Of a stretch of 64,000 nt of DNA, positions 8,553 through 16,906 are shown piece by piece. Below the pieces are notes generated by a model. That model ran no database searches and was not told where the DNA came from. It was given only the letters and a program-made list of their open reading frames with translations. Location of the stretch: NCBI GenBank assembly GCA_029203105.1, contig CP119318.1:4354501-4418500 (forward strand), in the 5' to 3' direction. Origin of the DNA: Candidatus Kaistia colombiensis (GTDB lineage Bacteria > Pseudomonadota > Alphaproteobacteria > Rhizobiales > Kaistiaceae). Within the stretch, counting starts at the first letter, position 1; the number at the start of each line of letters is the position of its first letter. The position numbers and the translations under genes were made by a program.

Positions 8553-9015
8553 ATACTATAGATTGCGTGGCCACGGATCATAAATTTCTAAATTTGAACC
8601 AATTGATAAGATATCATGGCAACCGTCGGTTGGCAACTGATCAACCGAGCTGTTGATTCATCACAGAACCCACACTACGGGGGGATGATATAAGGTGGAA
8701 CTTGTGATGAGATCTGCTCTCGGATAGTTTCGATCCAGGCGATGCTACGGGAGGCTCAGCACGGAAATCGCTTGCTTTCGACGTGCCTTCGCGTGGTTTG
8801 GCACGACATTGGGGGGGGTGTCGACCATGAGCACGGTGCAGAGCAAGGACCGACCGGGCAACCATTAATTCGATAGATCGAACGGCAGTTCTGTCACGCA
8901 TTCTCTACGGAACCGTCCGGCGACCATCGACTGTCACAGAGCTGAGGCACGCTATGCTTGGGCATGGACCGATGTCGGTCCGTGTAGATTAGCGACAAAA
9001 CATTCGGAGACGACG
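8553..9015. other. Gene-free divergent control region between luxR and ureA
   Basis: These 463 bases separate the divergent luxR-type and urease operons. The part next to luxR (8560-8720) is clearly richer in A and T than its surroundings, as expected for a promoter region. It contains the 13-base perfect palindrome CAACCGTCGGTTG at 8620-8632. Short open frames here have no supporting ribosome-binding site or protein likeness. No clear -35/-10 pair for ureA is recognisable. Confidence 0.5.
8620..8632. promoter_or_regulatory. 13-bp palindrome upstream of luxR solo
   Basis: CAACCGTCGGTTG is a perfect inverted repeat around a single central base. It lies about 90 bases upstream of the preferred TTG start of the LuxR-type gene. 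It is shorter than a typical 18-20-base lux box and does not match that consensus, so operator function is only a possibility. Confidence 0.25.
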
Positions 9016-9318
9016 ATGCATCTGACGCCGCGAGAGTTCGATAAGCTTACCATCCACATGATGGCGGACGTCGCGCTCAAGCGCAAAGCCAAGGGATTGA
9101 AGCTCAACCATCCCGAGACGGTTGCCATCCTCTGCGCCTACGTGCTCGAGGGCGCCCGCGAAGGCAAGTCCGTCGAAGAGGTCATGGACGGCGCCCGCCA
9201 CGTCCTGACCGCGGCGGACGTGATGGATGAAGTGCCGGCCATGCTGCCGCTCATCCAGGTCGAAGCGGTGTTCACCGACGGCAGCCGCCTCGTCAGCCTG
9301 CATAGCCCCATCGTCTGA
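9016..9318 (+). CDS. ureA: Urease subunit gamma
   Basis: This 100-residue protein is full length for UreA. It opens with the family start [11 protein letters not shown] and contains [23 protein letters not shown], a near-diagnostic block. It is a structural subunit of the cytoplasmic nickel enzyme that hydrolyses urea to ammonia and carbamate. GGAG lies 7 bases before the ATG. It is the first gene of ureABCEFGD and is followed by ureB after 39 bases. Confidence 0.97.
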   Translation: MHLTPREFDKLTIHMMADVALKRKAKGLKLNHPETVAILCAYVLEGAREGKSVEEVMDGARHVLTAADVMDEVPAMLPLIQVEAVFTDGSRLVSLHSPIV

Positions 9319-9357
9319 TCAGCCCGCCCAGCTCGCGCGAAACTCCAGGAGGCTGCC

Positions 9358-9831
9358 TTGGCCAAGAACCCGACTGCGAAGCCCGCCGACACCGCCAAAG
9401 CGGCGTCGACCCCCGCCCCGACCCCGCCCGGCGGCTATGTGTTGGCGCCCGGATTTATCGAGATCAATCCCGGCCGTCCCCGCACGACGATCACCGTGCG
9501 CAACACTGGCGACCGTCCGATTCAGATCGGCTCGCATTTCCACTTCTTCGAAGTGAACCGCTATCTCGAGTTCGACCGCGCCGCCGCCTTCGGCCAGCGC
9601 CTCGACATCCCGGCCAACACGGCCGTGCGCTTCGAGCCCGGCGACGAGAAGGAAGTGACGCTCGTCCCCTATGGCGGCAAGCGCTTCGTCTACGGCTTCA
9701 ACAACCTGGTCGACGGCTGGACCGGCGACGGGCCGACGCCCGACTACCGTCCCAACAAGGACCATTCGATCGCCAAGGCTCAGGAGCTCGGCTTCAAGTC
9801 GAAGGTCCTGAAGGCCAAGCCGGCGAAGTGA
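9358..9831 (+). CDS. ureB: Urease subunit beta
   Basis: This 157-residue beta subunit is longer than the usual 100 or so residues. The conserved body starts at about residue 25 ([17 protein letters not shown]) and includes the motif [14 protein letters not shown]. The additional N-terminus is rich in Ala, Pro, Thr and Lys, and the C-terminus carries a Lys-rich extension of about 20 residues. The start is a TTG codon at 9358, well supported by a perfect AGGAGG at 9347-9352. UreB packs with UreA and UreC in the urease holoenzyme. Confidence 0.96.
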   Translation: MAKNPTAKPADTAKAASTPAPTPPGGYVLAPGFIEINPGRPRTTITVRNTGDRPIQIGSHFHFFEVNRYLEFDRAAAFGQRLDIPANTAVRFEPGDEKEVTLVPYGGKRFVYGFNNLVDGWTGDGPTPDYRPNKDHSIAKAQELGFKSKVLKAKPAK

Positions 9832-9875
9832 TCCGCACTTCGCTCTTCCCATTCCGATTTTAAAGGTACGGCGTC

Positions 9876-11597
9876 ATGACCCAGATGTCCCGTCAGCAAT
9901 ATGCTGATCTCTACGGTCCCACCGTCGGTGACAAGATCCGGCTCGGCAATACAGACCTCTATGTCCAGATCGAAAAGGACCTGCGCGCCGTCTATGGCGA
10001 CGAGCTGCAGTATGGCGGCGGCAAGACGCTGCGCGACGGCATGGGCTCGGAAAACCAGCTGACGCAGGAAGCCGGCTGCCTCGACCTCGTCATCACCAAC
10101 GTCACCGTGCTCGAGCCGACGCTCGGCGTCGTCAAGGCCGATGTCGGCATCCGCAACGGCCGCATCGTCGGCCTCGGCAAGGCCGGCAATCCGTCGACCA
10201 TGGACGGCGTCACGCCGGGCCTGGTCACCGGCGCCTCGACCGACGCGATCTCCGGCGAACACCTGATCCTGACCGCCGGCGGCATGGACACGCACGTCCA
10301 CTACATCTCGCCGCAGCAGGTCTATGCCGCGCTCTCGAACGGCATCACCACCATCTGGGGCGGCGGCATCGGCCCGGTCGACGGCAGCAATGGCGTCACG
10401 ACCACCAATGGTCCGTGGAACCTCGAGATGATGCTGCGCGCCGTCGAAGGCTTGCCGATCAATATCGGCCTGCTCGGCAAGGGCAACTCGACCGGCAAGG
10501 GACCGATGATCGAGCAGCTGCATGGCGGCGCTGCCGGGTTCAAGGTGCACGAGGACTACGGCGCCACGCCGTCGGCGATCCGCTCCTGCCTTTCGGTCGC
10601 CGACGACTACGACGTCTCGGTCGCGGTCCATACCGACACGCTGAACGAGTCCGGCTATGTCGAGGACACGATCGCCGCCTTCGACGGCCGCACCATCCAC
10701 ACCTTCCACAGCGAGGGCGCCGGTGGCGGCCATGCCCCCGACCTGCTGAAGGTCGTCGGCCAGAGCAACGTGCTGCCGAGCTCGACCAACCCGACGCTGC
10801 CATGCGGCAAGAACTCGGTCGCCGAGCTCTTCGACATGATCATGGTCTGTCACAATCTGAACCCGAAGATCCCGTCCGACGTCGCCTTCGCCGAAAGCCG
10901 CGTCCGCTCGGAGACCATCGTGGCGGAGAGCGTGCTGCACGACCTCGGCGCGATCTCGATGATCGGCTCCGACTCGCAGGCGATGGGCCGCATCGGCGAG
11001 AACTTCCTGCGCGCCCTGCAGACCGCGGACGCCATGAAGAAGGCCCGCGGCCAGCTTGAGGAAGATGCGCCGGACAACGACAATTTCCGCGTCCTGCGCT
11101 ACATCGCCAAGGTCACGATCAACCCCTGCCTCACCTCGGGCCTGGCGCACGAGATCGGCTCGGTTGCGCCCGGCAAGTTCGCCGACCTGGTGCTGTGGGA
11201 GCCGGCCTTCTTCGGCGCCAAGCCCAAGATGGTGCTGAAGGGCGGCTTCGTCGCCTGGGCCAACATGGGCGACCCGAACGCCTCGCTGCCCACGCCGCAG
11301 CCGATGTACTACCGGCCGATGTTCGGCGCCTTCGGCACGGCGATGCAGAAGAGCTCGATCACCTTCGTCTCGCGCGCCGCGTATGACGACAAGATCGGCG
11401 AGAAGCTCGGCCTGCAGCGCAACATCAGCCCGGTCTCCGGCACGCGTATCCTCGGCAAGCAGCACATGGTCCGCAACGACTACCTGCCCAATATCGACGT
11501 CAACCCGGAGACCTTCGCGGTGACGATCGACGGCAAGCATGTCACGGTCGATCCGCCGACTAGCATTTCGCTGAACCAGCTCTACTTCTTCAGTTGA
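9876..11597 (+). CDS. ureC: Urease subunit alpha (catalytic, nickel-binding)
   Basis: This 573-residue catalytic subunit holds the dinickel site. The expected ligands are visible: the HVH pair at about 140 and 142 (GGMDTHVHY), the lysine to be carbamylated at about 223 with its His partner (GFKVHEDYG), His in AVHTDTLNE, His in HTFHSEGAGGGH, the flap His in MVCHNLNP, and the Asp in IGSDSQAMGR. All catalytic residues therefore appear intact. It hydrolyses urea after the accessory proteins UreDEFG insert nickel. It lies 44 bases after ureB and 31 before ureE, within a single operon. Confidence 0.98.
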   Translation: MTQMSRQQYADLYGPTVGDKIRLGNTDLYVQIEKDLRAVYGDELQYGGGKTLRDGMGSENQLTQEAGCLDLVITNVTVLEPTLGVVKADVGIRNGRIVGLGKAGNPSTMDGVTPGLVTGASTDAISGEHLILTAGGMDTHVHYISPQQVYAALSNGITTIWGGGIGPVDGSNGVTTTNGPWNLEMMLRAVEGLPINIGLLGKGNSTGKGPMIEQLHGGAAGFKVHEDYGATPSAIRSCLSVADDYDVSVAVHTDTLNESGYVEDTIAAFDGRTIHTFHSEGAGGGHAPDLLKVVGQSNVLPSSTNPTLPCGKNSVAELFDMIMVCHNLNPKIPSDVAFAESRVRSETIVAESVLHDLGAISMIGSDSQAMGRIGENFLRALQTADAMKKARGQLEEDAPDNDNFRVLRYIAKVTINPCLTSGLAHEIGSVAPGKFADLVLWEPAFFGAKPKMVLKGGFVAWANMGDPNASLPTPQPMYYRPMFGAFGTAMQKSSITFVSRAAYDDKIGEKLGLQRNISPVSGTRILGKQHMVRNDYLPNIDVNPETFAVTIDGKHVTVDPPTSISLNQLYFFS

Positions 11598-11628
11598 TCA
11601 CCTGCGTTTCCGCGCAGCAGAGGCACGC

Positions 11629-12255
11629 ATGATACTTATTGAAAGCACGCTCGGTAACGTTCGGGATCCGGAATGGGTCAAGACCCTCGACGGCGCCGCG
11701 ATCGACTGGCTCGAACTGGACCAGTGGGAAGCCCAGAAGAGCCGGCTCCGCAAGGCGACCCTCGCGGAGGTCGAGCTGGCCCTCTCGCTCGACCGCAACT
11801 CGCACCTGCATGATGGCGACATCCTCACCTGGGACGCAGGCAAGCGCACCGCCATTGTGGCGCGCATCACCCTGCGCGAGGTGATGATCATCAACCTCGA
11901 CGAAGTGGTCAGCGAGCAGGTTCCGAAGATGGTGCAGACCCTGTTCGAGCTTGGCCATGCGCTGGGCAACCAGCATTGGCCGGCCGTCGTCAAGGGAACC
12001 AAGGTCTACGTGCCGCTCACCGTCGACAAGAAGGTGATGAACTCGGTGATGAAGACGCACGCCCTCCCCGGCGTTCGCCATGAGTTCATGCCCGGCTCGG
12101 AGGTGATCCCGTATCTGGCGCCGCATGAATCGCGTCGCCTGTTCGGCGGCGCGAGCGACACGCCGCATTCGCACCACCATGCGTCGAAGGATGCGCACGG
12201 CCACGATCATGGCCATGGAAATTCCCATGGCCACGCCCATGACCATGACCACTGA
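11629..12255 (+). CDS. ureE: Urease accessory metallochaperone UreE with His-rich tail
   Basis: UreE delivers nickel to the urease maturation complex. This 208-residue protein has the N-terminal peptide-binding-like domain and the C-terminal metal-binding domain, where HALGNQHWPA includes the conserved histidine. The last 30 or so residues form a His/Asp/Gly-rich tail (HGHDHGHGNSHGHAHDHDH) typical of nickel-storing UreE forms. The last 17 bases overlap the start of ureF, so the histidine tail and the ureF start region share DNA. Confidence 0.95.
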   Translation: MILIESTLGNVRDPEWVKTLDGAAIDWLELDQWEAQKSRLRKATLAEVELALSLDRNSHLHDGDILTWDAGKRTAIVARITLREVMIINLDEVVSEQVPKMVQTLFELGHALGNQHWPAVVKGTKVYVPLTVDKKVMNSVMKTHALPGVRHEFMPGSEVIPYLAPHESRRLFGGASDTPHSHHHASKDAHGHDHGHGNSHGHAHDHDH

Positions 12256-12955
12256 GGCGGATTCCGAACGCTCCCTGCCGGAACTGCTCTATCTGCTTCA
12301 GTTCGCCGACTCTGCCCTGCCTGTCGGCGGTTTCTCGTTCTCCAACGGACTGGAAACCGCCATTCAACAGGGCATCGTCGACGGCCCGGCGACGTTGCGG
12401 GCCTATACCGAGACCTCGATGTGGCAGGCCGCGACCGGCGACGGCGTGGCGGTATTGTGCGCGCATCGGGCGGTCATGGCCGGCGACGTCGACGAGCTCA
12501 TGCGCATCGACCGGCTGGTCCACGAGCGCAAGCTGAACGAGGAAACGCGCCTGATGACGGTTCGCATGGGCAAGAAGCTCTGCGAACTCTCGTCGGGGAT
12601 GATCGAGAAGCCGTTGCCGCGCGACTGGTTCCAGCGGATCAAGAGCGGCGAGACGCCGGGCACCCATCCGGTCAGCCTCGCCATCACGCTGGCCACCCTG
12701 GGCGCCAATCGCCGCGACGCGTTCGGCGTCCATCAATATGGCGTCGGCAACGGCGTGCTCAGCGCGGCGCTCCGCCTGATGCGGATCTCGTTCGTCGACA
12801 CCCAGAAGATCCTTCTGGACGTCACGGCCCAGGTGGGACCAACCTATGAGCGGGTCGCCGACGCAACCATCGACGAGATGGCGAGCTTCTCGCCGATCAT
12901 CGACATTCTCGCGGCGGTCCACGTCAAGGGCCATGTCCGCATGTTCATGAATTAA
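12239..12955 (+). CDS. ureF: Urease accessory protein UreF
   Basis: UreF forms the UreDFG complex that activates apo-urease and is thought to gate GTP-dependent nickel insertion. The protein has the family block LLYLLQFADSALPVGGFSFSNGLE near its start and is 238 residues long, normal for UreF. The frame is open further upstream, but that region is the antisense-like reading of the ureE histidine tail. I therefore choose ATG 12239; ATG 12245 is equally possible. It overlaps ureE by 11-17 bases, which suggests translational coupling. Confidence 0.93.
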   Translation: MTMTTEADSERSLPELLYLLQFADSALPVGGFSFSNGLETAIQQGIVDGPATLRAYTETSMWQAATGDGVAVLCAHRAVMAGDVDELMRIDRLVHERKLNEETRLMTVRMGKKLCELSSGMIEKPLPRDWFQRIKSGETPGTHPVSLAITLATLGANRRDAFGVHQYGVGNGVLSAALRLMRISFVDTQKILLDVTAQVGPTYERVADATIDEMASFSPIIDILAAVHVKGHVRMFMN

Positions 12956-12975
12956 CAAGGTAGCTGGATAGCACT

Positions 12976-13611
12976 ATGAAAAAGATCCCCCGCATCGGCA
13001 TCGGTGGTCCCGTCGGCTCCGGCAAGACAGCCATCATCGAGGCGATCACGCCCGTGCTGGTGAAGCTCGGCTATCGCATCCTCGTCATCACCAACGACGT
13101 CGTCACCACGGAAGACGCCAAGCATGTGCAGCGCACGCTGCGCGGCATCCTGCTGGAAGAACGCATCATCGGCGTCGAGACCGGCGGCTGCCCACACACC
13201 GCCGTGCGCGAAGACCCCAGCATGAATCTCGCCGCCGTCGAGGAGATGGAAGCGAAGTTCCCGGATTCCGACCTCGTCCTGATCGAGAGCGGCGGCGACA
13301 ACCTGACGCTGACCTTCAGCCCGGCCCTGGTCGACTTCTTCATCTACGTGATCGACGTCGCCGCCGGCGACAAGATCCCGCGCAAGAACGGCCCCGGCGT
13401 CAGCCATTCCGACATCCTGGTGATCAACAAGACCGATCTGGCCCCCTATGTCGGCGCCAGCCTGAAGGTCATGGACGACGATTCCCGCATGATGCGCGGC
13501 AAGAAGCCGTTCGTGTTCACCAACTGCAAGACGAACGAAGGCATCGAGGAATTGACCGGCCTGATCCGCCAGAACCTGCTGTTCGAAACCACCGAAAAAG
13601 CAGGCGCGTAA
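12976..13611 (+). CDS. ureG: Urease accessory GTPase UreG
   Basis: UreG is the SIMIBI-class GTPase that powers nickel insertion into urease. Residues 10-18 form the P-loop (GGPVGSGKT). The block [12 protein letters not shown] and the metal-binding Cys-Pro-His ([13 protein letters not shown]) follow. ESGGDNLT and the guanine-specificity NKTD near residue 155 complete the family pattern. The protein is 211 residues long, as expected. Its TAA stop overlaps the ATG of ureD by one base. Confidence 0.97.
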   Translation: MKKIPRIGIGGPVGSGKTAIIEAITPVLVKLGYRILVITNDVVTTEDAKHVQRTLRGILLEERIIGVETGGCPHTAVREDPSMNLAAVEEMEAKFPDSDLVLIESGGDNLTLTFSPALVDFFIYVIDVAAGDKIPRKNGPGVSHSDILVINKTDLAPYVGASLKVMDDDSRMMRGKKPFVFTNCKTNEGIEELTGLIRQNLLFETTEKAGA

Positions 13612-14519
13612 TGTTCAGCGGCGCCCGGGAACTGGGGGCTTACCAGGACGAGCCCCCTCAGCTGCCGAGCGGCTCCTTCGGCAAGAACGCCTTCCTGCGG
13701 CTCGGTTTCGAACCGGGCCCGCATCGAAGCGTGTTGCGCACCCTGCATCGCCGTGCGCCGCTGATCGTCCAGCAGGCGCTCTACTGGGACGAGGAGATGC
13801 CGGAACTGCCCTGCGTCTCCATCATCTCGAATGCCGGCGGCATCCTGCAGGGAGATCGCAACATCATCGAGATCGACATGGCGGCCGACGCGCAGGCTCA
13901 TGTGACGACCCAGTCGGCGACGCGCATCCACGAAATGGACGCGAACTACGCCAGCCAGACCCAGCAGCTGACGCTCGGCGCAGGATCCTACCTCGAATAC
14001 ATCCCGCGCCCGATCATCCCGGCGAAGAACTCGCGCTTTATCCAGTCGACGCAGGTCACGATCGATCCGACGGCGACGCTGGTCTATTCCGAGATCATGA
14101 TGCCGGGCCGGAAATACTACCGCGACGGCGAGATCTTCCAGTACAAGCTGTTCTCGTCGACGGTCCAAGGGGCGCGGCCGGACGGACGGTCCTTGTTCAC
14201 CGAGAAGTTCGTGCTGGAGCCCGATGTCCACGGCCTGGCGCGGATGGGCATGATGGGCGGGTTCCACGTCTTCGGCAACGTCATCGTGCTGACGCCGAAG
14301 GACAAGGCCGACGCGCTGTTCGAGCGGACGCAGCCGGCCTTCGACAACGAGAACGAGCTCGCCTTCGGCGCCAGCCGCCTGCCGCATGACGCCGGCCTGA
14401 TCTTCAAGGTTCTTGGCATGGAGTCGGCGCCGGTCATGGCCAAGATCCGCGAATTCTGGTCGGAGGCCCGCCAGATCGCCGTGGACCGCAAGGTGCCGGA
14501 GAACTTCCTCTGGGCGTGA
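13611..14519 (+). CDS. ureD: Urease accessory protein UreD (UreH)
   Basis: UreD is the scaffold that binds apo-urease and recruits UreF and UreG. This 302-residue protein shows the family blocks SIISNAGGILQGD and THVTTQSATRIH-like segments (AHVTTQSATRIHEMD), then YLEYIPRPIIPAKNSR. In many alphaproteobacteria ureD is the first gene of the operon; here it is last, directly joined to ureG (TAATG). A urea channel gene follows after 75 bases. The order matches that described for the second urease operon of Brucella. Confidence 0.93.
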   Translation: MFSGARELGAYQDEPPQLPSGSFGKNAFLRLGFEPGPHRSVLRTLHRRAPLIVQQALYWDEEMPELPCVSIISNAGGILQGDRNIIEIDMAADAQAHVTTQSATRIHEMDANYASQTQQLTLGAGSYLEYIPRPIIPAKNSRFIQSTQVTIDPTATLVYSEIMMPGRKYYRDGEIFQYKLFSSTVQGARPDGRSLFTEKFVLEPDVHGLARMGMMGGFHVFGNVIVLTPKDKADALFERTQPAFDNENELAFGASRLPHDAGLIFKVLGMESAPVMAKIREFWSEARQIAVDRKVPENFLWA

Positions 14520-14594
14520 GGCGACGCCCGCAGGCATGAATGGATCCGCCGGCCGTGCCGGCGGCAACGCCGCATCGACAAGAGGGGGAATGAA

Positions 14595-15614
14595 ATGTCG
14601 AACGCACTGTCCAGCTGGACCGACGCCGCCGGGAAGAACCCGGTTCTCGGTTTTATCGACATCAACCTGCGCGGCGCCGGTCAGGTCATCTTCCAGAACA
14701 ACCCGCTGACGGGCCTGTTCTTCCTCGCCGCAATCGTGTGGGGCGCCATCGCCGGCGGCCAGATCGACATCGCGATCGGGGCGATCGTCGCGCTGGTGGT
14801 CGCCACCGTCACCGCCATGCTGCTCGACGCCGACAAGGCCTCGCTCGACCAGGGCCTGTTCGGGTTCAACGGCGTGCTGGTGGGCGCGGCCGTCCCGACC
14901 TTCCTCGCCAATGGCGCGACGATGTGGTTCATCCTCCTCGTCGGCGCCGCCGTCTCGACCGTCGTCATGCTGGCCGTCTCCAAGGTCATGAAGACCTGGG
15001 AAGCGCCCGCCCTCACCTTCCCCTTCGTGCTCACCACCTGGTTCCTGGTGCTCGGCGCCTATTCGTTCGGACAGGTTCCCATCGCCTCGATGGGACCGCC
15101 GGCGCTGCCGCATACCGTCGCGGGCGGCGTGGAATCGGCGGCGAACGCCACCGAACTGTTCCTCGCCTGGCTCAAGGGGCCGGCGCAGGTCTTCCTGATC
15201 AACAATCCGGTCAGCGGCGTGCTGGTGCTGATCGGTCTGCTCGTCTCGTCGCCCTGGGCAGCCGGACTTGCCGCCCTCGGCGCGGCGGTGGCGTTGGCCG
15301 TGTCGCTGGCGCTCGGCGCGAGCCTGTCCGCCGTGACGGCCGGCCTCTACGGCTTCAGCCCGGTACTGACCGCTGTGGCGCTCGGCTGCGTGTTCTACAC
15401 GCCCTCGACGCGGGTTCTCGCCTTCGCGCTGCTCGGCACCATCTTCACCGTGATCGTGCAGGGCGCCATGGACGCCGGCCTCGCCCCGCTCGGCATTCCG
15501 ACCTTCACGGCACCGTTCGTGTTCGTGACCTGGCTGTTCCTGCTGCCGAAGGCCGATCTGAAGCCGCATCCGCACGCACCGATCCAGGGCGGGCTCTTCA
15601 AGAAGAAGCCCTGA
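14595..15614 (+). CDS. Urea channel/transporter, UT family (UreT/Yut-like)
   Basis: This 339-residue polytopic membrane protein belongs to the urea transporter (UT) family. It has two homologous halves, each with a phenylalanine- and proline-containing loop: FQNNPLTGLFFLAAI with GLFGFNGVLVGAA in the first, and INNPVSGVLVLIGL with GLYGFSPVLTAVALG in the second. UT proteins conduct urea passively. Position right after ureD indicates that it supplies urea to the cytoplasmic urease. A gene for such a channel closes the ure2 operon of Brucella (ureT). An 8-bp GC-rich hairpin at 14546-14564 separates it from ureD and may modulate expression. Confidence 0.92.
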   Translation: MSNALSSWTDAAGKNPVLGFIDINLRGAGQVIFQNNPLTGLFFLAAIVWGAIAGGQIDIAIGAIVALVVATVTAMLLDADKASLDQGLFGFNGVLVGAAVPTFLANGATMWFILLVGAAVSTVVMLAVSKVMKTWEAPALTFPFVLTTWFLVLGAYSFGQVPIASMGPPALPHTVAGGVESAANATELFLAWLKGPAQVFLINNPVSGVLVLIGLLVSSPWAAGLAALGAAVALAVSLALGASLSAVTAGLYGFSPVLTAVALGCVFYTPSTRVLAFALLGTIFTVIVQGAMDAGLAPLGIPTFTAPFVFVTWLFLLPKADLKPHPHAPIQGGLFKKKP

Positions 15615-15658
15615 CCCTTCCGGACCGCGACTCAAGACAAGCAGGTTTCGAGAGACCC

Positions 15659-16753
15659 ATGACGATTGCCCTCCACATCCTCGCAAGCCTTGCGGGCGTG
15701 CTCCTTCTCGTCCTGTATTTCCGCTCCATCGTGGTCGTCGCCCTGCTGAACTCGAAGGCCGACGATTTCATCGAGCGGAACGCCCGCCGAAGCGCGGTCG
15801 CCATCGTCCACCGGTTCATCAGCCGGGACGGCGGCGATGCCGAGATCCAGCGACGGCGCCAGGCCTGGATCATGCCGCTGTTCGTGCTGATCGCGGTGGT
15901 GACGTGGTTCCTGCTGGTGCAGATCGCCTTTACGGGCATCCTGTGGGGCCTCCGCATCGAGCCCGGCTTCTGGCGGGCGCTCAGCGCCAGCGGCTCGGCG
16001 CTCAGCACGCTCGGCTACCTGACCCCCTCGACACTGGTGGGCGAATATCTCGCCGTCTTCCAAGCGGCCATCGGCCTCGCCGTCGTCATGCTGCTCTTCA
16101 CCTTCGTGCCGGGCTATCAGGCCTCCATCCAGACCCGCGAGCGCAGGGTCGGCTGGCTCTATGCCCGCACCGACGATGTGGCGACCGGCGAACGCTACCT
16201 CGGCTGGCTGCTGGCCAAGAACGACGACGCCGGGATCCAGGTCGGCTGGGAGGATTGGGAAAACTGGTTCCGCGGCATCCGCGAGACCCACACGCTGTCG
16301 CCGATCCTGTCCTTCGTGCCGTCGATCTATCGCGGTACCAGCTGGATCGTCACGGCCTCCAGCGTTCTCGACGCCGCGACCGCCACGGTCGCCTGCCTCG
16401 ACCAGAACGCGCCGACCGAGGCGCGGATCTGCCGGCGCGAAGGCGCGACGACGATGCGGCTGATCGCGGCGGCGCTCGGCGCCGGCGCGCCGGCCCGGCC
16501 GCCCGCCGTCCGAAGCGGCGAGACCGACGGCTTCGACCGCCTGTATGCCATCCTCGTCGCGGCGGGTCTGCCGGTTGCCGGCGACAGGGAGCAGTGCCAT
16601 CGCACCTATGCGGCCCTGCGGGCCGACTACGCGCCGTATGTCGAGCAGATTGCCGCCGCCACGCTGACGCCGATCGCGCTGCTCGATGCGACCCGGCCGA
16701 GCCAGGGCGCCACCGCAACGTCGGAACCGGCTGCGGCCGCCGGCGCCGCCTGA
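15659..16753 (+). CDS. Membrane protein with potassium-channel-like pore segment, linked to urease operon
   Basis: I recognise no named family with certainty. The 364-residue protein has an N-terminal helix (about 1-24), a second helix (about 64-90), and then a re-entrant-looking segment ALSASGSALSTLGYLTP (about 105-121) followed by a third helix (about 124-147, FQAAIGLAVVMLLF). This order resembles the outer helix-pore loop-inner helix unit of ion channels, whose filter normally reads TxGYG; here it reads STLGYLT. The C-terminal 215 residues are soluble, rich in Trp and Arg, and end in a low-complexity Ala/Thr tail. The ATG at 15659 lies 44 bases after the urea channel gene, so it is probably co-transcribed. 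A hairpin follows the stop. Confidence 0.6.
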   Translation: MTIALHILASLAGVLLLVLYFRSIVVVALLNSKADDFIERNARRSAVAIVHRFISRDGGDAEIQRRRQAWIMPLFVLIAVVTWFLLVQIAFTGILWGLRIEPGFWRALSASGSALSTLGYLTPSTLVGEYLAVFQAAIGLAVVMLLFTFVPGYQASIQTRERRVGWLYARTDDVATGERYLGWLLAKNDDAGIQVGWEDWENWFRGIRETHTLSPILSFVPSIYRGTSWIVTASSVLDAATATVACLDQNAPTEARICRREGATTMRLIAAALGAGAPARPPAVRSGETDGFDRLYAILVAAGLPVAGDREQCHRTYAALRADYAPYVEQIAAATLTPIALLDATRPSQGATATSEPAAAAGAA

Positions 16754-16782
16754 AGCAAGACCCGACCGAGGCAAGTCCGGAA

Positions 16783-16805
16783 CGCCTCGCCGCCTTGGCG
16801 AGGCG
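16783..16805 (+). terminator. GC-rich hairpin after the urease transcription unit
   Basis: CGCCTCGCC and GGCGAGGCG form a perfect 9-bp stem with a 5-base loop. The hairpin lies 30 bases after the stop of the channel-like gene and just before repeat A copy 3. There is no T-run, so factor-independent termination is uncertain. Confidence 0.4.
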
Positions 16806-16809
16806 GGGC

Positions 16810-16906
16810 CTGGAGTCGTTCCATGTTTCATGGAACGACTCCAGCTCTTTGGTTTGATCACGTTTTCTTCACGCGAACCGGTATCCACTTCGCTCGAAAA
16901 CGCTCT
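16810..16906 (+). repeat. Intergenic repeat A, copy 3 (hairpin plus conserved block)
   Basis: A perfect 16-bp stem (16810-16825 with 16829-16844, loop TTT) is followed by the conserved block ending GCTCGAAAACGCTCT. The composite matches copy 1 at 475-579 closely. It lies between two convergent genes, and its last two bases supply part of the stop codon of the minus-strand FUSC gene. The hairpin could serve as a two-way terminator. Confidence 0.8.

Noticed and set aside
8620..8632. Lux box reading of CAACCGTCGGTTG
   Set aside because: Too short and unlike the 18-20-base lux box consensus; kept only as a palindrome of unknown use.
8641..8901. 86-residue open frame on the minus strand between luxR and ureA
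   Set aside because: No ribosome-binding site and no protein pattern; it lies in an A/T-richer control region.
9780..15686. Long antisense frames over ureC (586 residues) and over ureD and the urea channel gene (746 residues)
   Set aside because: Shadows of the urease and urea channel genes, with no recognisable motif.
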